A stretch of 64,000 nucleotides of DNA from Coralliovum pocilloporae (lineage in GTDB: Bacteria; Pseudomonadota; Alphaproteobacteria; Rhizobiales; Cohaesibacteraceae), in contig NZ_CP132542.1 of assembly GCF_030845175.1 (NCBI RefSeq), positions 3,755,501-3,819,500 on the forward strand, read 5' to 3'. Positions 42,040 to 51,727 of the stretch are shown here, piece by piece. Within the stretch, counting starts at the first letter, position 1. The number at the start of each line of letters is the position of its first letter. Made by a program: the position numbers and the translations under genes. The notes beneath the pieces are model-generated. The model was not told the DNA's origin. It was given only the letters and a program-made list of their open reading frames with translations, and searched no databases.

Positions 42040-44388
42040 ATGACAGAGACCATGACCACACGCAGCAGCGGGATCAAGGGTGCCGTGCATACGGACCTGA
42101 AGCATGACAGTGCCATCAAGCATGTGACGGGGCGGGCTGATTATACCGATGATATTCCGGAACCCGTCGGCACATTGCACGCCTATCTGGGCGTCTCGGA
42201 CGTGGCGCACGGGCATATCCGCGCGATGGATCTGAGCACGGTGGAACGCGCGCCCGGTGTTGTGGCTGTGCTGACGGCCGAGGATATTCCGGGGCATAAT
42301 GATGTCTCACCCACGGGCCGCAACGATGAGCCGGTCTTCCCGACCGACAAAATCGAGTTTCACGGACAGCCGCTCTTTGCGGTGATTGCCGAAACACGGG
42401 ATCTGGCCCGGCGGGCGGCGCAGCTGGCTCAGCTGGATGTGGAGACCCTGCCCCATGCCCTTGACCCCGTAGAAGCCCGTGAGGCTGACTATCCTTACGT
42501 GACCGACCCGCTGACGCTGAAGCGTGGTGATGCGGCCTCAGTGCTCGATCAGGCGCAGAACCGGATTGCCGGGCGCATGGTCATTGGCGGTCAGGACCAC
42601 ATGTATCTGGAAGGTCATATTGCCTTTGCACTGCCGGGCGAGGATGAGGACGTCTCGGTCTTCTGCTCCACCCAGCACCCGAGCGAGGCCCAGCATATGG
42701 TGGCCCATGTTCTGGGTGTGGCGTCCAACGCGGTCACCATCAATGTGCGCCGTATGGGTGGCGGGTTCGGCGGCAAGGAAAGCCAGATGAACCTGTTCTG
42801 TGCCGTGGCGGCTCTGGGGGCGAAAAAACTCAACAGGCCCGTGAAAATCCGACCCGATCGCGATCAGGATATGACCGCCACCGGCAAGCGCCATGATTTC
42901 GTTGTCGATTATGATGTGGGTTTTGATGATCAGGGCCGGATTGAGGCTGTGGCTGGAGATTTTGCTGCTCGCTGTGGCTATTCCTCCGATCTGTCCGGGC
43001 CTGTGACGGACCGGGCGCTGTTTCACGCGGATAACGCTTATTTCTATCCCCATGTGCGGCTCTCAAGCCATCCGATGAAGACCAACACGGTCTCCAACAC
43101 GGCCTTTCGTGGCTTTGGCGGCCCGCAGGGTGTGATTGCAGCAGAGCGGATGATTGAGGAAATCGCCTATGCGCTTGGTAAGGACACGCTCGAAGTCCGC
43201 CGGGCCAATTTCTACGGCGAGGGCCGCGATGTCACCCCCTATCACCAGACGGTCGAGGATTGCGTTATCGGACGCATCATCGATGAGCTGGAAGAGAGCG
43301 CCGATTATCAGGCTCGCCGGGCCGAACTTCTTGCAGCCAACGGGGCAAACCGGATCATCAAGCGCGGTCTGGCGCTGACACCGGTCAAGTTCGGCATCTC
43401 GTTTACGGCCACCTGGTACAATCAGGCAGGCGCGCTGATCCATATCTACAATGACGGGTCCATTGCGCTCAATCACGGCGGCACCGAGATGGGCCAGGGG
43501 CTGAACACCAAGGTGGCCCAGGTGGTGGCTGATGCCTTTCAGGTGGATATTGACCGGATCAAGATCACCAAAACCACCACCGAGAAAGTCCCGAATACGT
43601 CGGCCACCGCTGCCTCGTCTGGCTCTGATCTGAACGGCATGGCGGCTCTTGATGCGGCTGAACAGATCAAGGCGCGGCTCGTGGCCTTTGCGGCTGAGCA
43701 CTGGCAGGCAAAAGCAGAGGATATCCGCTTTCTGCCGAACCGGGTGGCAATTGGCGCTGAGGAAATCGCTTTCTCCGACTTTATCAGACAGGCCTATATG
43801 GCCCGGGTGCATCTGTCGGCGGCGGGTTTTTACAAGACGCCGAAAATCCACTGGGACCGGGCCAGCGGCCAGGGGCGTCCCTTTTATTACTACGCCTATG
43901 GTGCCGCCTGTTCCGAGGTGGAAGTGGATACGCTCACCGGTGAATACCGGGTGCTGCGCACGGATATCCTGCATGATGTGGGGCGCTCGCTGAACCCTGT
44001 TCTCGACAAGGGACAGGTGGAAGGAGCCTTTGTGCAGGGCATGGGCTGGCTGACCACGGAAGAACTGTGGTGGGACAGTCAGGGACGTCTCAGAACCCAT
44101 GCGCCCTCCACCTACAAGATTCCGCTGGCGTCTGACCGGCCCCGGATTTTCAACGTCAATCTGGCGGACTGGTCGGAAAACCGCGAAATGACCATCAAGC
44201 GGTCAAAGGCCGTGGGTGAGCCGCCCTTCATGCTCGGGATTTCTGTCTTTGAAGCCCTGTCCATGGCCGTGGCCAGCGTTGTGGATTACGCGGAATGTCC
44301 GCGCCTTGATGCGCCTGCCACACCGGAACGGGTTCTGATGGCCATTGAGCGCCTGAAGGCAAAGGCAAAGGGAGGTAATGATGGCTAG
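42040..44388 (+). CDS. xdhB: Xanthine dehydrogenase molybdopterin subunit
   Basis: About 782 residues from ATG 42040, preceded by GGGAGGG; GTG 42022 is an in-frame alternative. The Moco domain shows GGQDHMYLEGHIA, RMGGGFGGKESQ, the FRGFGGPQG loop, NHGGTEMGQGLNTKV and the catalytic Glu region KAVGEPPFMLG. It forms the heterotetramer with XdhA. XdhC starts 11 bp before its stop. Confidence 0.95.
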   Translation: MTETMTTRSSGIKGAVHTDLKHDSAIKHVTGRADYTDDIPEPVGTLHAYLGVSDVAHGHIRAMDLSTVERAPGVVAVLTAEDIPGHNDVSPTGRNDEPVFPTDKIEFHGQPLFAVIAETRDLARRAAQLAQLDVETLPHALDPVEAREADYPYVTDPLTLKRGDAASVLDQAQNRIAGRMVIGGQDHMYLEGHIAFALPGEDEDVSVFCSTQHPSEAQHMVAHVLGVASNAVTINVRRMGGGFGGKESQMNLFCAVAALGAKKLNRPVKIRPDRDQDMTATGKRHDFVVDYDVGFDDQGRIEAVAGDFAARCGYSSDLSGPVTDRALFHADNAYFYPHVRLSSHPMKTNTVSNTAFRGFGGPQGVIAAERMIEEIAYALGKDTLEVRRANFYGEGRDVTPYHQTVEDCVIGRIIDELEESADYQARRAELLAANGANRIIKRGLALTPVKFGISFTATWYNQAGALIHIYNDGSIALNHGGTEMGQGLNTKVAQVVADAFQVDIDRIKITKTTTEKVPNTSATAASSGSDLNGMAALDAAEQIKARLVAFAAEHWQAKAEDIRFLPNRVAIGAEEIAFSDFIRQAYMARVHLSAAGFYKTPKIHWDRASGQGRPFYYYAYGAACSEVEVDTLTGEYRVLRTDILHDVGRSLNPVLDKGQVEGAFVQGMGWLTTEELWWDSQGRLRTHAPSTYKIPLASDRPRIFNVNLADWSENREMTIKRSKAVGEPPFMLGISVFEALSMAVASVVDYAECPRLDAPATPERVLMAIERLKAKAKGGNDG

Positions 44389-45244
44389 CTTTGCAAGCAC
44401 GCCCGCAGCCTTTCTTGAAACTCAGAAGACTGTGGTCGAGATTACCCTTTCCGAGGTGCGGGGCTCGTCTCCGCGCGGGGCGGGCACCTTTATGTTGGTC
44501 TCAGAAAAGGCGTTTTGGGGCACTGTCGGTGGTGGCCGTTTCGAGCAGATAGCCATAGACCACGCGCGTGCCATGCTGAAGAGCGGAGAGGAGCAGGACC
44601 GTCTGGATGTGCCCCTTGGCCCTGAAATCGGCCAGTGCTGCGGTGGTCATGTGACGGCCTCATTCAAAATCATCAACCCGTCTGACCGGGCACGGATCAA
44701 ACGCCGGATGCGCTCTGAAGAAGCCGCGCGACCTCATGTGATTATTCTGGGGGCCGGTCATGTGGGCCGGGCGCTTGCGGACCTGCTGCAGCATCTGCCG
44801 GTGAAGGTTCAACTGGTGGACAGCAGGCCCGAGGAACTCGGTCGCTGCACGGCCCGTGTTGAGACCTGCCTCAGTGCCCTGCCCGAATGCGAGATTGCCG
44901 ACGCACCGCCGAAAAGCGCCTTTGTGGTGCTGACCCATGATCACGGGCTGGATTTCCTTTTAACAAGTGCAGCCCTTGACCGGGGAGATGCGGCTTATGT
45001 GGGGCTGATCGGATCCGCCACCAAACGGACCCGGTTCGAGCGATACAGACTTGACCAGGACGGCGATGGGGACTGTTCCGGCCTGACCTGCCCGATTGGC
45101 GCAGGTGGTCTTGACGACAAGCGGCCAGAGGTGATTGCCGCCTTCGTTATCCCTGAGATTTTATCGGCTCTGGCGAAGGCCGGAGTGATGGAGAAAGGAG
45201 GCACGCATGGGAAGACCAGCTTGCCTGAGAACGTTTCAGACTGA
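44378..45244 (+). CDS. xdhC: Xanthine dehydrogenase accessory protein (Moco sulfuration/insertion)
   Basis: 288 residues with the XdhC N-terminal motif TLSEVRGSSPRGAGTFML, a CCGGHV Cys pair (GQCCGGHVTASF) and a C-terminal Rossmann domain (VIILGAGHVGRALADLLQHL). It matures the Moco of XdhB. It overlaps xdhB by 11 bp. The very 3' end carries a short tandem repeat (GTTTCAGACTGAGAAA units, about 45228-45261) that runs into the intergenic region. Confidence 0.93.
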   Translation: MMASFASTPAAFLETQKTVVEITLSEVRGSSPRGAGTFMLVSEKAFWGTVGGGRFEQIAIDHARAMLKSGEEQDRLDVPLGPEIGQCCGGHVTASFKIINPSDRARIKRRMRSEEAARPHVIILGAGHVGRALADLLQHLPVKVQLVDSRPEELGRCTARVETCLSALPECEIADAPPKSAFVVLTHDHGLDFLLTSAALDRGDAAYVGLIGSATKRTRFERYRLDQDGDGDCSGLTCPIGAGGLDDKRPEVIAAFVIPEILSALAKAGVMEKGGTHGKTSLPENVSD

Positions 45245-45439
45245 GAAAGTTTCAGACTGTGAGACACCATAAAACCCGGCTCTGACCGGACCTGAAGACC
45301 AGAAAGAGATCAAAGAGAAACTGGCGCATCCGCTCCTCATACCGGAGCAGCGGCACAGAAGACTTGCGCCTGATTGACCCCGCGGGAGGCGGGAACCGGC
45401 CCCATCACAGAGGTGTTCGGGCCAGAGGAGGAGACGAAA

Positions 45440-47035
45440 ATGACCCCTAACGGAACCGGGCAGAGTTACAGCTACAGCCTGTTCTCTCGCCATGATTTCA
45501 GTGCCTTCTGGGCGCTGTTCACGGATAACCTGATTAACCTGATTGTCCTGTCGGGCATCTGTCAGTTTGTCTTTCAGATGCCGGCGGAGATCGTCTATGG
45601 CCGCATTGTGCCGGGCGCGGCAGTCGCCATTCTCGCCGGTGTGATTGTCTACACGCTTCTGGCGAAACGCGTGGCAGAACGCGATGGCCATGATGTGGCC
45701 GCCATGCCTTACGGTATTTCGACCCCGGTGATGTTCGTCTATCTGTTCGGCGTCATCGGACCCATTTACTGGTCCACCAATGATCCGGTGCTGGCCTGGC
45801 AGGTGGGCATTGGTGCGGGCTTTATCGGCGGCATTGTTGCAGGCCTCGGGGCGATTATCGGCCCGTTCCTGAAGCGGATTACCCCGCGTGCGGGCATGCT
45901 CGGCACGCTCTGCGGCATCGCGCTTGTGTTTATCGGCACCGTGCCGCTGGCACAGGTCTTTGTTGACCCGCTTATCGGCTTTGCCTCGCTGATTATCATT
46001 CTCTGGGGTCTGGTTGGCCGCTTCCGCCTGCCGTTTAACATTCCCGCCGGTCTTCTGGCGTTGATTGTCGGCACTGTTGTGGCACTTGGTATCGGTAAAT
46101 CCACCATCACCGTGGATGGTATGGGCTTCTATCCGCCCCTGCCCTACATTGGCGACCTGATTGCCGGTATTCAGCACCTGTTTGCCAACCCGGAACTGTT
46201 CCTGGTTCTGGTGCCGGTGCAGATCTACAATTTCATCGAGACCATGAACAATGTGGAAGCGGCTGAAACCGCAGGCGATCGCTATCCGGTGGCCACCTGT
46301 CAGGTGACGGACGGTGTCGGCACCATGATAGGCGCCGTGTTCGGCTCCCCCTTCCCCACCACCGCCTATATCGGTCACCCGGCCTATAAGCGCATGGGCG
46401 CCCATTCCGGCCATGTGATCGGCGTTGGGGTGGTCATTCCGCTGGCGGCCTTCTTCGGCCTGCTTGCATTCCTCAACAATCTGATCCCGGTGGCAGCCGC
46501 TGCACCCGTGCTGATCTTTGTGGCGCTCAGCCTCATCACCAACACGGCTCATTCGGTGAAGCCTGCCCACATGGCGGCGGTGACGATCGCGATGATGCCG
46601 CATGTGTCGTCCTTCCTGATGGTCAAGTGGGGCTCTCTGATGGGCGCGCTTGGGGCAAGCGGGGTCGAAGGTCTGCCACGCCTTGGCGATGAGGCCCTGA
46701 CCGCAGCCCTTCTGCAGCAGGGTGCACATTTCACCGGCCATCAGGCGCTCAGTCAGGGGGCCATCCTCACCGGTCTGATCTGGGGAGCGATTGTGGCTGA
46801 TGTGATTGACAAGCGCTTCCGCACCGCTGCAGGCTTTGCGCTTGCTGCCTTTGTCATGGCGCTGGTGGGTATTATCCATTCGCCAAGCCTGCAATGGCCG
46901 ACCTTCAGCCATATCTCGATCGGATATCTGCTTGCTGCCGGCTTCCTGTTCCTTTACCCAATGCTGCACAAGGATGAGGACCTGGAAAACCATGCGGTGG
47001 TGACCGACGAGGTGCAACCCGAACGGGCCGGATAA
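45440..47035 (+). CDS. NCS2 family purine/xanthine permease-like transporter
   Basis: About 531 residues with 12 or more TM helices. Family landmarks are the early LFSRHDFSAFWALFTDNLINLIVL segment, AAMPYGISTPVMFVYLFG, the IYNFIETMNNVEAAETAGDRYPV cassette and FGSPFPTTAYIGHPAYKRMGA. It would import xanthine, hypoxanthine, guanine or uric acid for the neighbouring enzymes. The start at 45440 follows AGAGGAGGAG; the frame upstream is non-conserved. Confidence 0.88.
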   Translation: MTPNGTGQSYSYSLFSRHDFSAFWALFTDNLINLIVLSGICQFVFQMPAEIVYGRIVPGAAVAILAGVIVYTLLAKRVAERDGHDVAAMPYGISTPVMFVYLFGVIGPIYWSTNDPVLAWQVGIGAGFIGGIVAGLGAIIGPFLKRITPRAGMLGTLCGIALVFIGTVPLAQVFVDPLIGFASLIIILWGLVGRFRLPFNIPAGLLALIVGTVVALGIGKSTITVDGMGFYPPLPYIGDLIAGIQHLFANPELFLVLVPVQIYNFIETMNNVEAAETAGDRYPVATCQVTDGVGTMIGAVFGSPFPTTAYIGHPAYKRMGAHSGHVIGVGVVIPLAAFFGLLAFLNNLIPVAAAAPVLIFVALSLITNTAHSVKPAHMAAVTIAMMPHVSSFLMVKWGSLMGALGASGVEGLPRLGDEALTAALLQQGAHFTGHQALSQGAILTGLIWGAIVADVIDKRFRTAAGFALAAFVMALVGIIHSPSLQWPTFSHISIGYLLAAGFLFLYPMLHKDEDLENHAVVTDEVQPERAG

Positions 47036-47110
47036 TCTGGCACAGTAATTTCTGAACTCATCCGGGGGCGGGCTGGTCCGCCTCCGGTCTTGCCTTGATA
47101 AAGAACCAAG

Positions 47111-48418
47111 ATGATGACTGACACCCTGCTTCTGCGCGGCCGCGTTCTCTCCTTCAAGTCTGAGCCCCAGGGCCCGGACGATACCGATGCCTTCACCTAT
47201 CTGGAGGATGGGGCGTTGCTGGTCTCAGACGGCCTGATCCGGGCGGTCGGGCCTTATGACAGTCTCGCACAAGAGGCCGGGGATGCCCGTCTTGTGGACC
47301 ATCGGCCCAACCTGCTGATGGCCGGGTTTATCGATACCCATCTGCATTTCCCGCAGGTGCAGGTGATTGCCTCCTGGGGCGCGCAGCTGCTCGACTGGCT
47401 CAACACCTATACGTTTCCGGAAGAAACCCGCTTTGCCGATGAGGGCCACAGCGCCGAGATGGCCGGGCACTTCTATGACCAGATCATCGCCCATGGCACC
47501 ACAACGGCCGTGGCCTATTGTTCTGTTCACAAGGCCTCGGCAGACGCCTATTTCTCAGAAGCCGCGCGCCGCAACATGCGGATGATCGGCGGCAAGGTGC
47601 TGATGGACCGCAACGCCCCCGATGGCCTGCGCGACACACCACAGAGCGGCTATGATGACACAAAGGCACTGATTGAGGCCTGGCATAACAAGGGGCGCGG
47701 ACTCTATGCCATCACCCCGCGGTTTGCCATCACCTCAACCCCTGAACAGATGGAAATGGCAGGTGCCCTGGTGCGGGAGCATCCCGATTGCTACATGCAG
47801 ACCCATCTGTCTGAGAACCATGATGAAATCGCCTTCACCAAAGAGCTGTACCCGGACGCGCCGGACTATCTGGGGGTCTATGAGCATTATGGGCTTCTGA
47901 CGCCGAAGGCCCTGCTTGGCCATTGTATCCATCTGGAAGAGCGCGAGATTGATGTGCTGGCCGGAACCGGGGCAAAACCGGTCTTCTGCCCTACCTCGAA
48001 TCTGTTTCTCGGCAGCGGGCTGTTTGATGATGCAGGCCTGCGGGCGCGCGGCATAACCAATGCCATTGCCACCGATATTGGCGGCGGCACCAGCTATTCC
48101 ATGCTGCAGACCCTGAATGAAGGCTACAAGATCCTGCAGCTCCAGAACCAGAGCCTGCACCCCTTGCGCGCCTTCTACTGGATCACCCGCGGCAATGCGG
48201 AAGCCCTGGGCCTCTCAGGGCAAATCGGCACACTCGAGGCAGGCGCCGAGGCCGATATCGTCGTCCTCAACGCCAGCGCCACACCCCCCATGGCCCTCCG
48301 CTCAGAACGCACCAGAACCCTCTCAGAAGAACTCTTCATCCTCCAGATCATGGGCGACGACCGAGCCGTGGATGAGGTCTACGTGGCCGGGGTAGCGCAG
48401 AAGGGGGTTGGCGGGTAA
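47111..48418 (+). CDS. guaD: Guanine deaminase
   Basis: 435 residues of the amidohydrolase superfamily. The metal site HLHFPQ (FIDTHLHFPQVQVIASWG), the WLNTYTFPEE signature, QTHLSENHDEI, HCIHLEEREI and ATDIGGGTSYSMLQTL identify guanine deaminase. It makes xanthine for XdhABC and ends the run xdhABC-permease-guaD. The start is ATG 47111 or 47114. Confidence 0.94.
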   Translation: MMTDTLLLRGRVLSFKSEPQGPDDTDAFTYLEDGALLVSDGLIRAVGPYDSLAQEAGDARLVDHRPNLLMAGFIDTHLHFPQVQVIASWGAQLLDWLNTYTFPEETRFADEGHSAEMAGHFYDQIIAHGTTTAVAYCSVHKASADAYFSEAARRNMRMIGGKVLMDRNAPDGLRDTPQSGYDDTKALIEAWHNKGRGLYAITPRFAITSTPEQMEMAGALVREHPDCYMQTHLSENHDEIAFTKELYPDAPDYLGVYEHYGLLTPKALLGHCIHLEEREIDVLAGTGAKPVFCPTSNLFLGSGLFDDAGLRARGITNAIATDIGGGTSYSMLQTLNEGYKILQLQNQSLHPLRAFYWITRGNAEALGLSGQIGTLEAGAEADIVVLNASATPPMALRSERTRTLSEELFILQIMGDDRAVDEVYVAGVAQKGVGG

Positions 48419-48664
48419 GCCGGGTGATGGGGGGCTTTAGGGGCACTCACGAAACGCTGATTTTGAACAGGATGGGCGGTAAGCTGAATTTTGATGCAAG
48501 TGCGAAATCAAGTGAGGACTCTGGGTAAAGCGGACTCTGAATAAATTGCTCTGAAACGCGATACCCCTTCTTTCTCTTGAGCAAATATTAGCTATTACAA
48601 GCACGTTGCTTATTTGGCAGCCTTATTGTAGCGTCTGCAACTATAACGTTTGTGAGATTCTGAT

Positions 48665-50737
48665 TTGACGACGCTTTCCCCGAATATTGAAAATCGTGTC
48701 CGAAAACTCCCGAAGCCGTCAACATCGGCTCAAGGTTTGCTCCCCCTTTTTGAGGCTGTGAGCAACGCATTCTTTGCCATTGATGATAGGACTGAGACGG
48801 AAGCCACGCATCGCGGACAAGTTCGAGTGACGGTTCGTGAACTCTCAAGCATGGACAAAATCCAGATCACTGTCAGTGATGACGGAATAGGTCTGGATGA
48901 CGACCGCTTTGAAGCATTTTGCGAAGTAGATACAGATTTCAAAAGCGAAAAAGGTGGTAAAGGTGTCGGACGCCTCTACTGGTTAGATGCATTTTCGAAC
49001 ACAACCGTATTGAGTCGTTTCATGGGTGAATCGGGCCCACAGACACGAGCCTTTCAGTTCAAACTTTCTAACGAAGAACAAATCGAAGATACATCGCCAG
49101 GTGACCTTGGCGAGGCACCATCTGGTCTTGGTACTGTCGTAATTTTCTCTGGCTTGCGTGCCGAGAGTTATAGAAAGCAGTTTCCCAAGAGAAGGGACAC
49201 TTTCTTACGCTATTTCAGTGCACACTTTATTTCTGATTTTTTGGTTGGGAACGGCGCAGAAGTTATTGTCGACCTCGACGGCGAATTGTCTAAATACCCA
49301 CAAGCTGTGTCAGACCTGGTCGTGGGTGAGGCATACAAGGGAGATACGTTAGAGCACGAAGAGTTTGGCTCCTTAAGTATTACTGGCTATACTTGTAAGC
49401 CTGAAGCTAGTACAGGTCTGGATGGCACTCATCAGTTGCATCTTTTAGCGCACGGTAGAACCGTCGAGCCTAGGAAGATTGACAAGCTTCTCGGAGTGCT
49501 CAGAGTCAGCCGCGAAGATAACGAAGACCTTGTTTTCCATGGTTGTGTTTCCGGTCCTTACCTTGATCAGCACGTCAATGAGGGGCGCACCGCTTTTAAT
49601 TTAAAGGAGTCAAAGCTTCGGGAGCTTTGCCGTTTCTGTGCAGACTTTGTGAAGGAGAGTTTCATTTCCGAGCAGATAAAAGAGTTCGAAAAGGCTCGGA
49701 AGAAAGACTATCAAGATTTTGTTCAGCGCTACCCAATTTACGGGTTTGCCGATGATGATACGCAGTTGGATCGGGTTCCATTCGCAGCTCGCTCTCCTGA
49801 GGAGTTTGCCACAGGACTCGTAAAATATCAGATCAGGCGAGATGAAAAAAGGCAAAACGATTTAGAAAGAGTGATTAGCCTGTTGGAGCAGGATAATGAT
49901 ATCTCTGAGAGTTTTGCAGATACGCTTACTTCGGCGACTCGTGAACTGCAAGATTCGGAAAGACTGGCGCTGGCTCAGCATGTGGTACGCCGCAAATTGG
50001 TTCTCGAATTACTTGAGAAGCTTATCACACGCATTCGGGCACGAGGTGATAAAGAAGAGGATTATCACCTCGAGAGTACATTGCATTCATTCATAGTCCC
50101 GATGCGTATCAATGGAGCGGACCCCTCGCAGGTTGAGTCTACAGCGCATGATCTTTGGATTGTTGACGAAAGACTGGCGTTTACACGGTCATTCTCATCA
50201 GACCAAAGACTTGCTCAAACGTTGGAAAACTCTGAAAGCGATGTACGTCCAGATTTGTTCGTGTGGAACCTTGCTCATGGCTTGGGTGTAGTCGACCCCA
50301 ATGTTGTAGACGCTGAAGTTGATGTGTCTGAACCGCTGAGGAAAGTCATGATTGTAGAGTTCAAGCGACCAGGTAGGCGCCAATACGGTAAGGTAGAGGA
50401 CCAAATTGAGCAACAGATTACAAAATACCTCCGGCAGTTAAAGGGTGGTCAGATCGAAGCTTTCAATCGTCAAAAGGTCCGAATTGCAAACGACTGCCTG
50501 TTTTACGTTTATGTTATAGCGGACATTGTTGGCGACCTTGAGGAGCAACTTGGTGGTTGGACAACCACAGCAAACGGTGAAGGTCGAATTCGGAGCTTAG
50601 ACAACGATTTTAAGGGTTCAACTATTGAAGTTATCCAGTGGCAAGATTTGGTGAATGACGCATGGGTCCGTAATGAGGCGACCATCCGTGCCGCAGGCTT
50701 GTCACGAACGAGACCACTACGAAGCCGTAAAAAATGA
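48665..50737 (+). CDS. GHKL ATPase fused to a PD-(D/E)XK nuclease-like domain
   Basis: 690 residues starting at TTG 48665. The N-terminal GHKL/HSP90-type ATPase has an N-box (LLPLFEAVSNAFFAID, Asn34), a G1 box (DDGIG, 72-76) and a G2 loop (KGGKGVGRL, 97-105), followed by an S5-like region. A helical middle segment leads to a C-terminal domain with Asp530 (RPDLFVWN) and Glu565-x-Lys567 (IVEFKRPG), the PD-(D/E)XK pattern. It resembles para-MORC-type single-gene defence ATPases. AT-rich, isolated after guaD, no methylase nearby. Anti-phage or anti-plasmid activity is inferred. Confidence 0.75.
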   Translation: MTTLSPNIENRVRKLPKPSTSAQGLLPLFEAVSNAFFAIDDRTETEATHRGQVRVTVRELSSMDKIQITVSDDGIGLDDDRFEAFCEVDTDFKSEKGGKGVGRLYWLDAFSNTTVLSRFMGESGPQTRAFQFKLSNEEQIEDTSPGDLGEAPSGLGTVVIFSGLRAESYRKQFPKRRDTFLRYFSAHFISDFLVGNGAEVIVDLDGELSKYPQAVSDLVVGEAYKGDTLEHEEFGSLSITGYTCKPEASTGLDGTHQLHLLAHGRTVEPRKIDKLLGVLRVSREDNEDLVFHGCVSGPYLDQHVNEGRTAFNLKESKLRELCRFCADFVKESFISEQIKEFEKARKKDYQDFVQRYPIYGFADDDTQLDRVPFAARSPEEFATGLVKYQIRRDEKRQNDLERVISLLEQDNDISESFADTLTSATRELQDSERLALAQHVVRRKLVLELLEKLITRIRARGDKEEDYHLESTLHSFIVPMRINGADPSQVESTAHDLWIVDERLAFTRSFSSDQRLAQTLENSESDVRPDLFVWNLAHGLGVVDPNVVDAEVDVSEPLRKVMIVEFKRPGRRQYGKVEDQIEQQITKYLRQLKGGQIEAFNRQKVRIANDCLFYVYVIADIVGDLEEQLGGWTTTANGEGRIRSLDNDFKGSTIEVIQWQDLVNDAWVRNEATIRAAGLSRTRPLRSRKK

Positions 50738-51135
50738 AGAAACTCATTTTTTCCAAGCTGGTTAGGTGTATTTTCTACCAGAAAGCCGTTGGATCGCTTT
50801 CACCATTTTAGAACTGGGAGTCGAATCTCTCGGATAGACTCCAAGGAAACGTTTTGAGCCCTGAAACCCATATCTCGACAACCTGTCCAGTTCCAACTTC
50901 CTATAAACCCGTTCATCAATTCGATATATATGGTCTTTGAATTACGGAATCACGGCAACAGTTTACTGAATCCTGCCTCTCACATAGCATCATCTTGCCA
51001 AGTAATGGATAGCCGTGATCAAGCCACAATAGATAGAGCATTTTGTGCGAAAACGGGTTCACCTCAAATGCTCTATCTCTTTGTTTCCAAGCGTTTTCTT
51101 ATCCGAAAACTGTACACCTTTTTCGTGAATGTACT
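50738..51135. repeat. Intergenic: RAYT-like left remnant and palindromic repeat
   Basis: A segment at 50940-51032 (AATTACGG...CAGTTTA ... GATCAAGCCACAATAG) recurs at 51550-51634 as a direct repeat. A palindromic repeat copy (GCGTTTTCTTATCCGAAAAC ... GTGAATGTAC) lies at 51090-51136 and overlaps the stop codon of the next minus-strand gene. The first 200 bp show nothing recognisable. Confidence 0.55.
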
Positions 51136-51495
51136 CTAACGCGCTATTCTGGCGCATTCTGTGATGATTTCTCCATTCAGCGTGTGCGCTGTCTCGTGGA
51201 CTGTGATTTGAATAATTTCGTCGCCCAGTCCTTCAAAATCTCCGCCCAGGCCACTTTCTATGGTTTTCATGCATTCATCCGCGTAACCATCACTCGCAAT
51301 CACCAATGGCTCTTTGTTTCCCTTGATGAAGATCTGAAGTGGAATCGGGTCTTCAACTTCGGTCTCTCCAATAGAAACCTTCTCTATTTGAGACAGTGGA
51401 ATGCGATATTCTGAAAATTTTTGAAAAGCGTAGCTCGGCAGGCTTGTCGTCAATCCAATCATTAGAAAAGAGCAAAAGAATTTCCTGAGTTTCAC
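51136..51495 (-). CDS. Small exported protein of unknown function
   Basis: 119 residues with signal peptide KFFCSFLMIGLTTSLPSYA. The mature part is about 95 residues, acidic and beta-rich, with two Cys residues (DECMKTIES; ITECARIA) that could form a disulfide. I do not recognise a family. It is AT-rich and bracketed by about 90-bp direct repeats, which suggests acquisition as a small mobile cargo. Confidence 0.6.
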   Translation of the reverse strand: MKLRKFFCSFLMIGLTTSLPSYAFQKFSEYRIPLSQIEKVSIGETEVEDPIPLQIFIKGNKEPLVIASDGYADECMKTIESGLGGDFEGLGDEIIQITVHETAHTLNGEIITECARIAR

Positions 51496-51529
51496 GTCTC
51501 ACCTCGTCCAGTCCGATTATTTCAGGGTA

Positions 51530-51690
51530 AATTACGGTGACAGTTTAGAAATTACGGTGACAGTTTACGTAATTCGGTCTCTCTTATGGCATCATCCTGC
51601 CAAATAGTGTGTAGCTGCGATCAAGCCACAATAGCCAGTAAAATGCACCATCTGAAATGTGAGGCGCAACTCGTAAACTGTCACCGCAAC
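51530..51690. mobile_element. RAYT/IS-like remnant with GGTGACAGTTTA inverted ends
   Basis: ATTACGGTGACAGTTTA occurs twice (51531 and 51551), and its reverse complement GTAAACTGTCACCG ends at 51687. The internal GCATCATCCTGCCAA...GATCAAGCCACAATAG also occurs at 50940-51032. No transposase gene is left. The ends resemble non-autonomous elements mobilised by Y1 (REP-associated) transposases, which is a recollection of the motif rather than a database match. Confidence 0.55.
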
Positions 51691-51727
51691 ACCCTCATCT
51701 CAGAGGACGTTGCTCATGCCTTTGCCC

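Noticed and set aside
45236-47017. 593-codon open frame on the minus strand
   Set aside because: Antisense shadow of the NCS2 permease gene; the peptide is His/Arg/Gln-rich with no domain.
48665-50737. DNA mismatch repair MutL or gyrase B
   Set aside because: The GHKL motifs match, but the rest lacks MutL and topoisomerase regions and ends in a PD-(D/E)XK-like motif.
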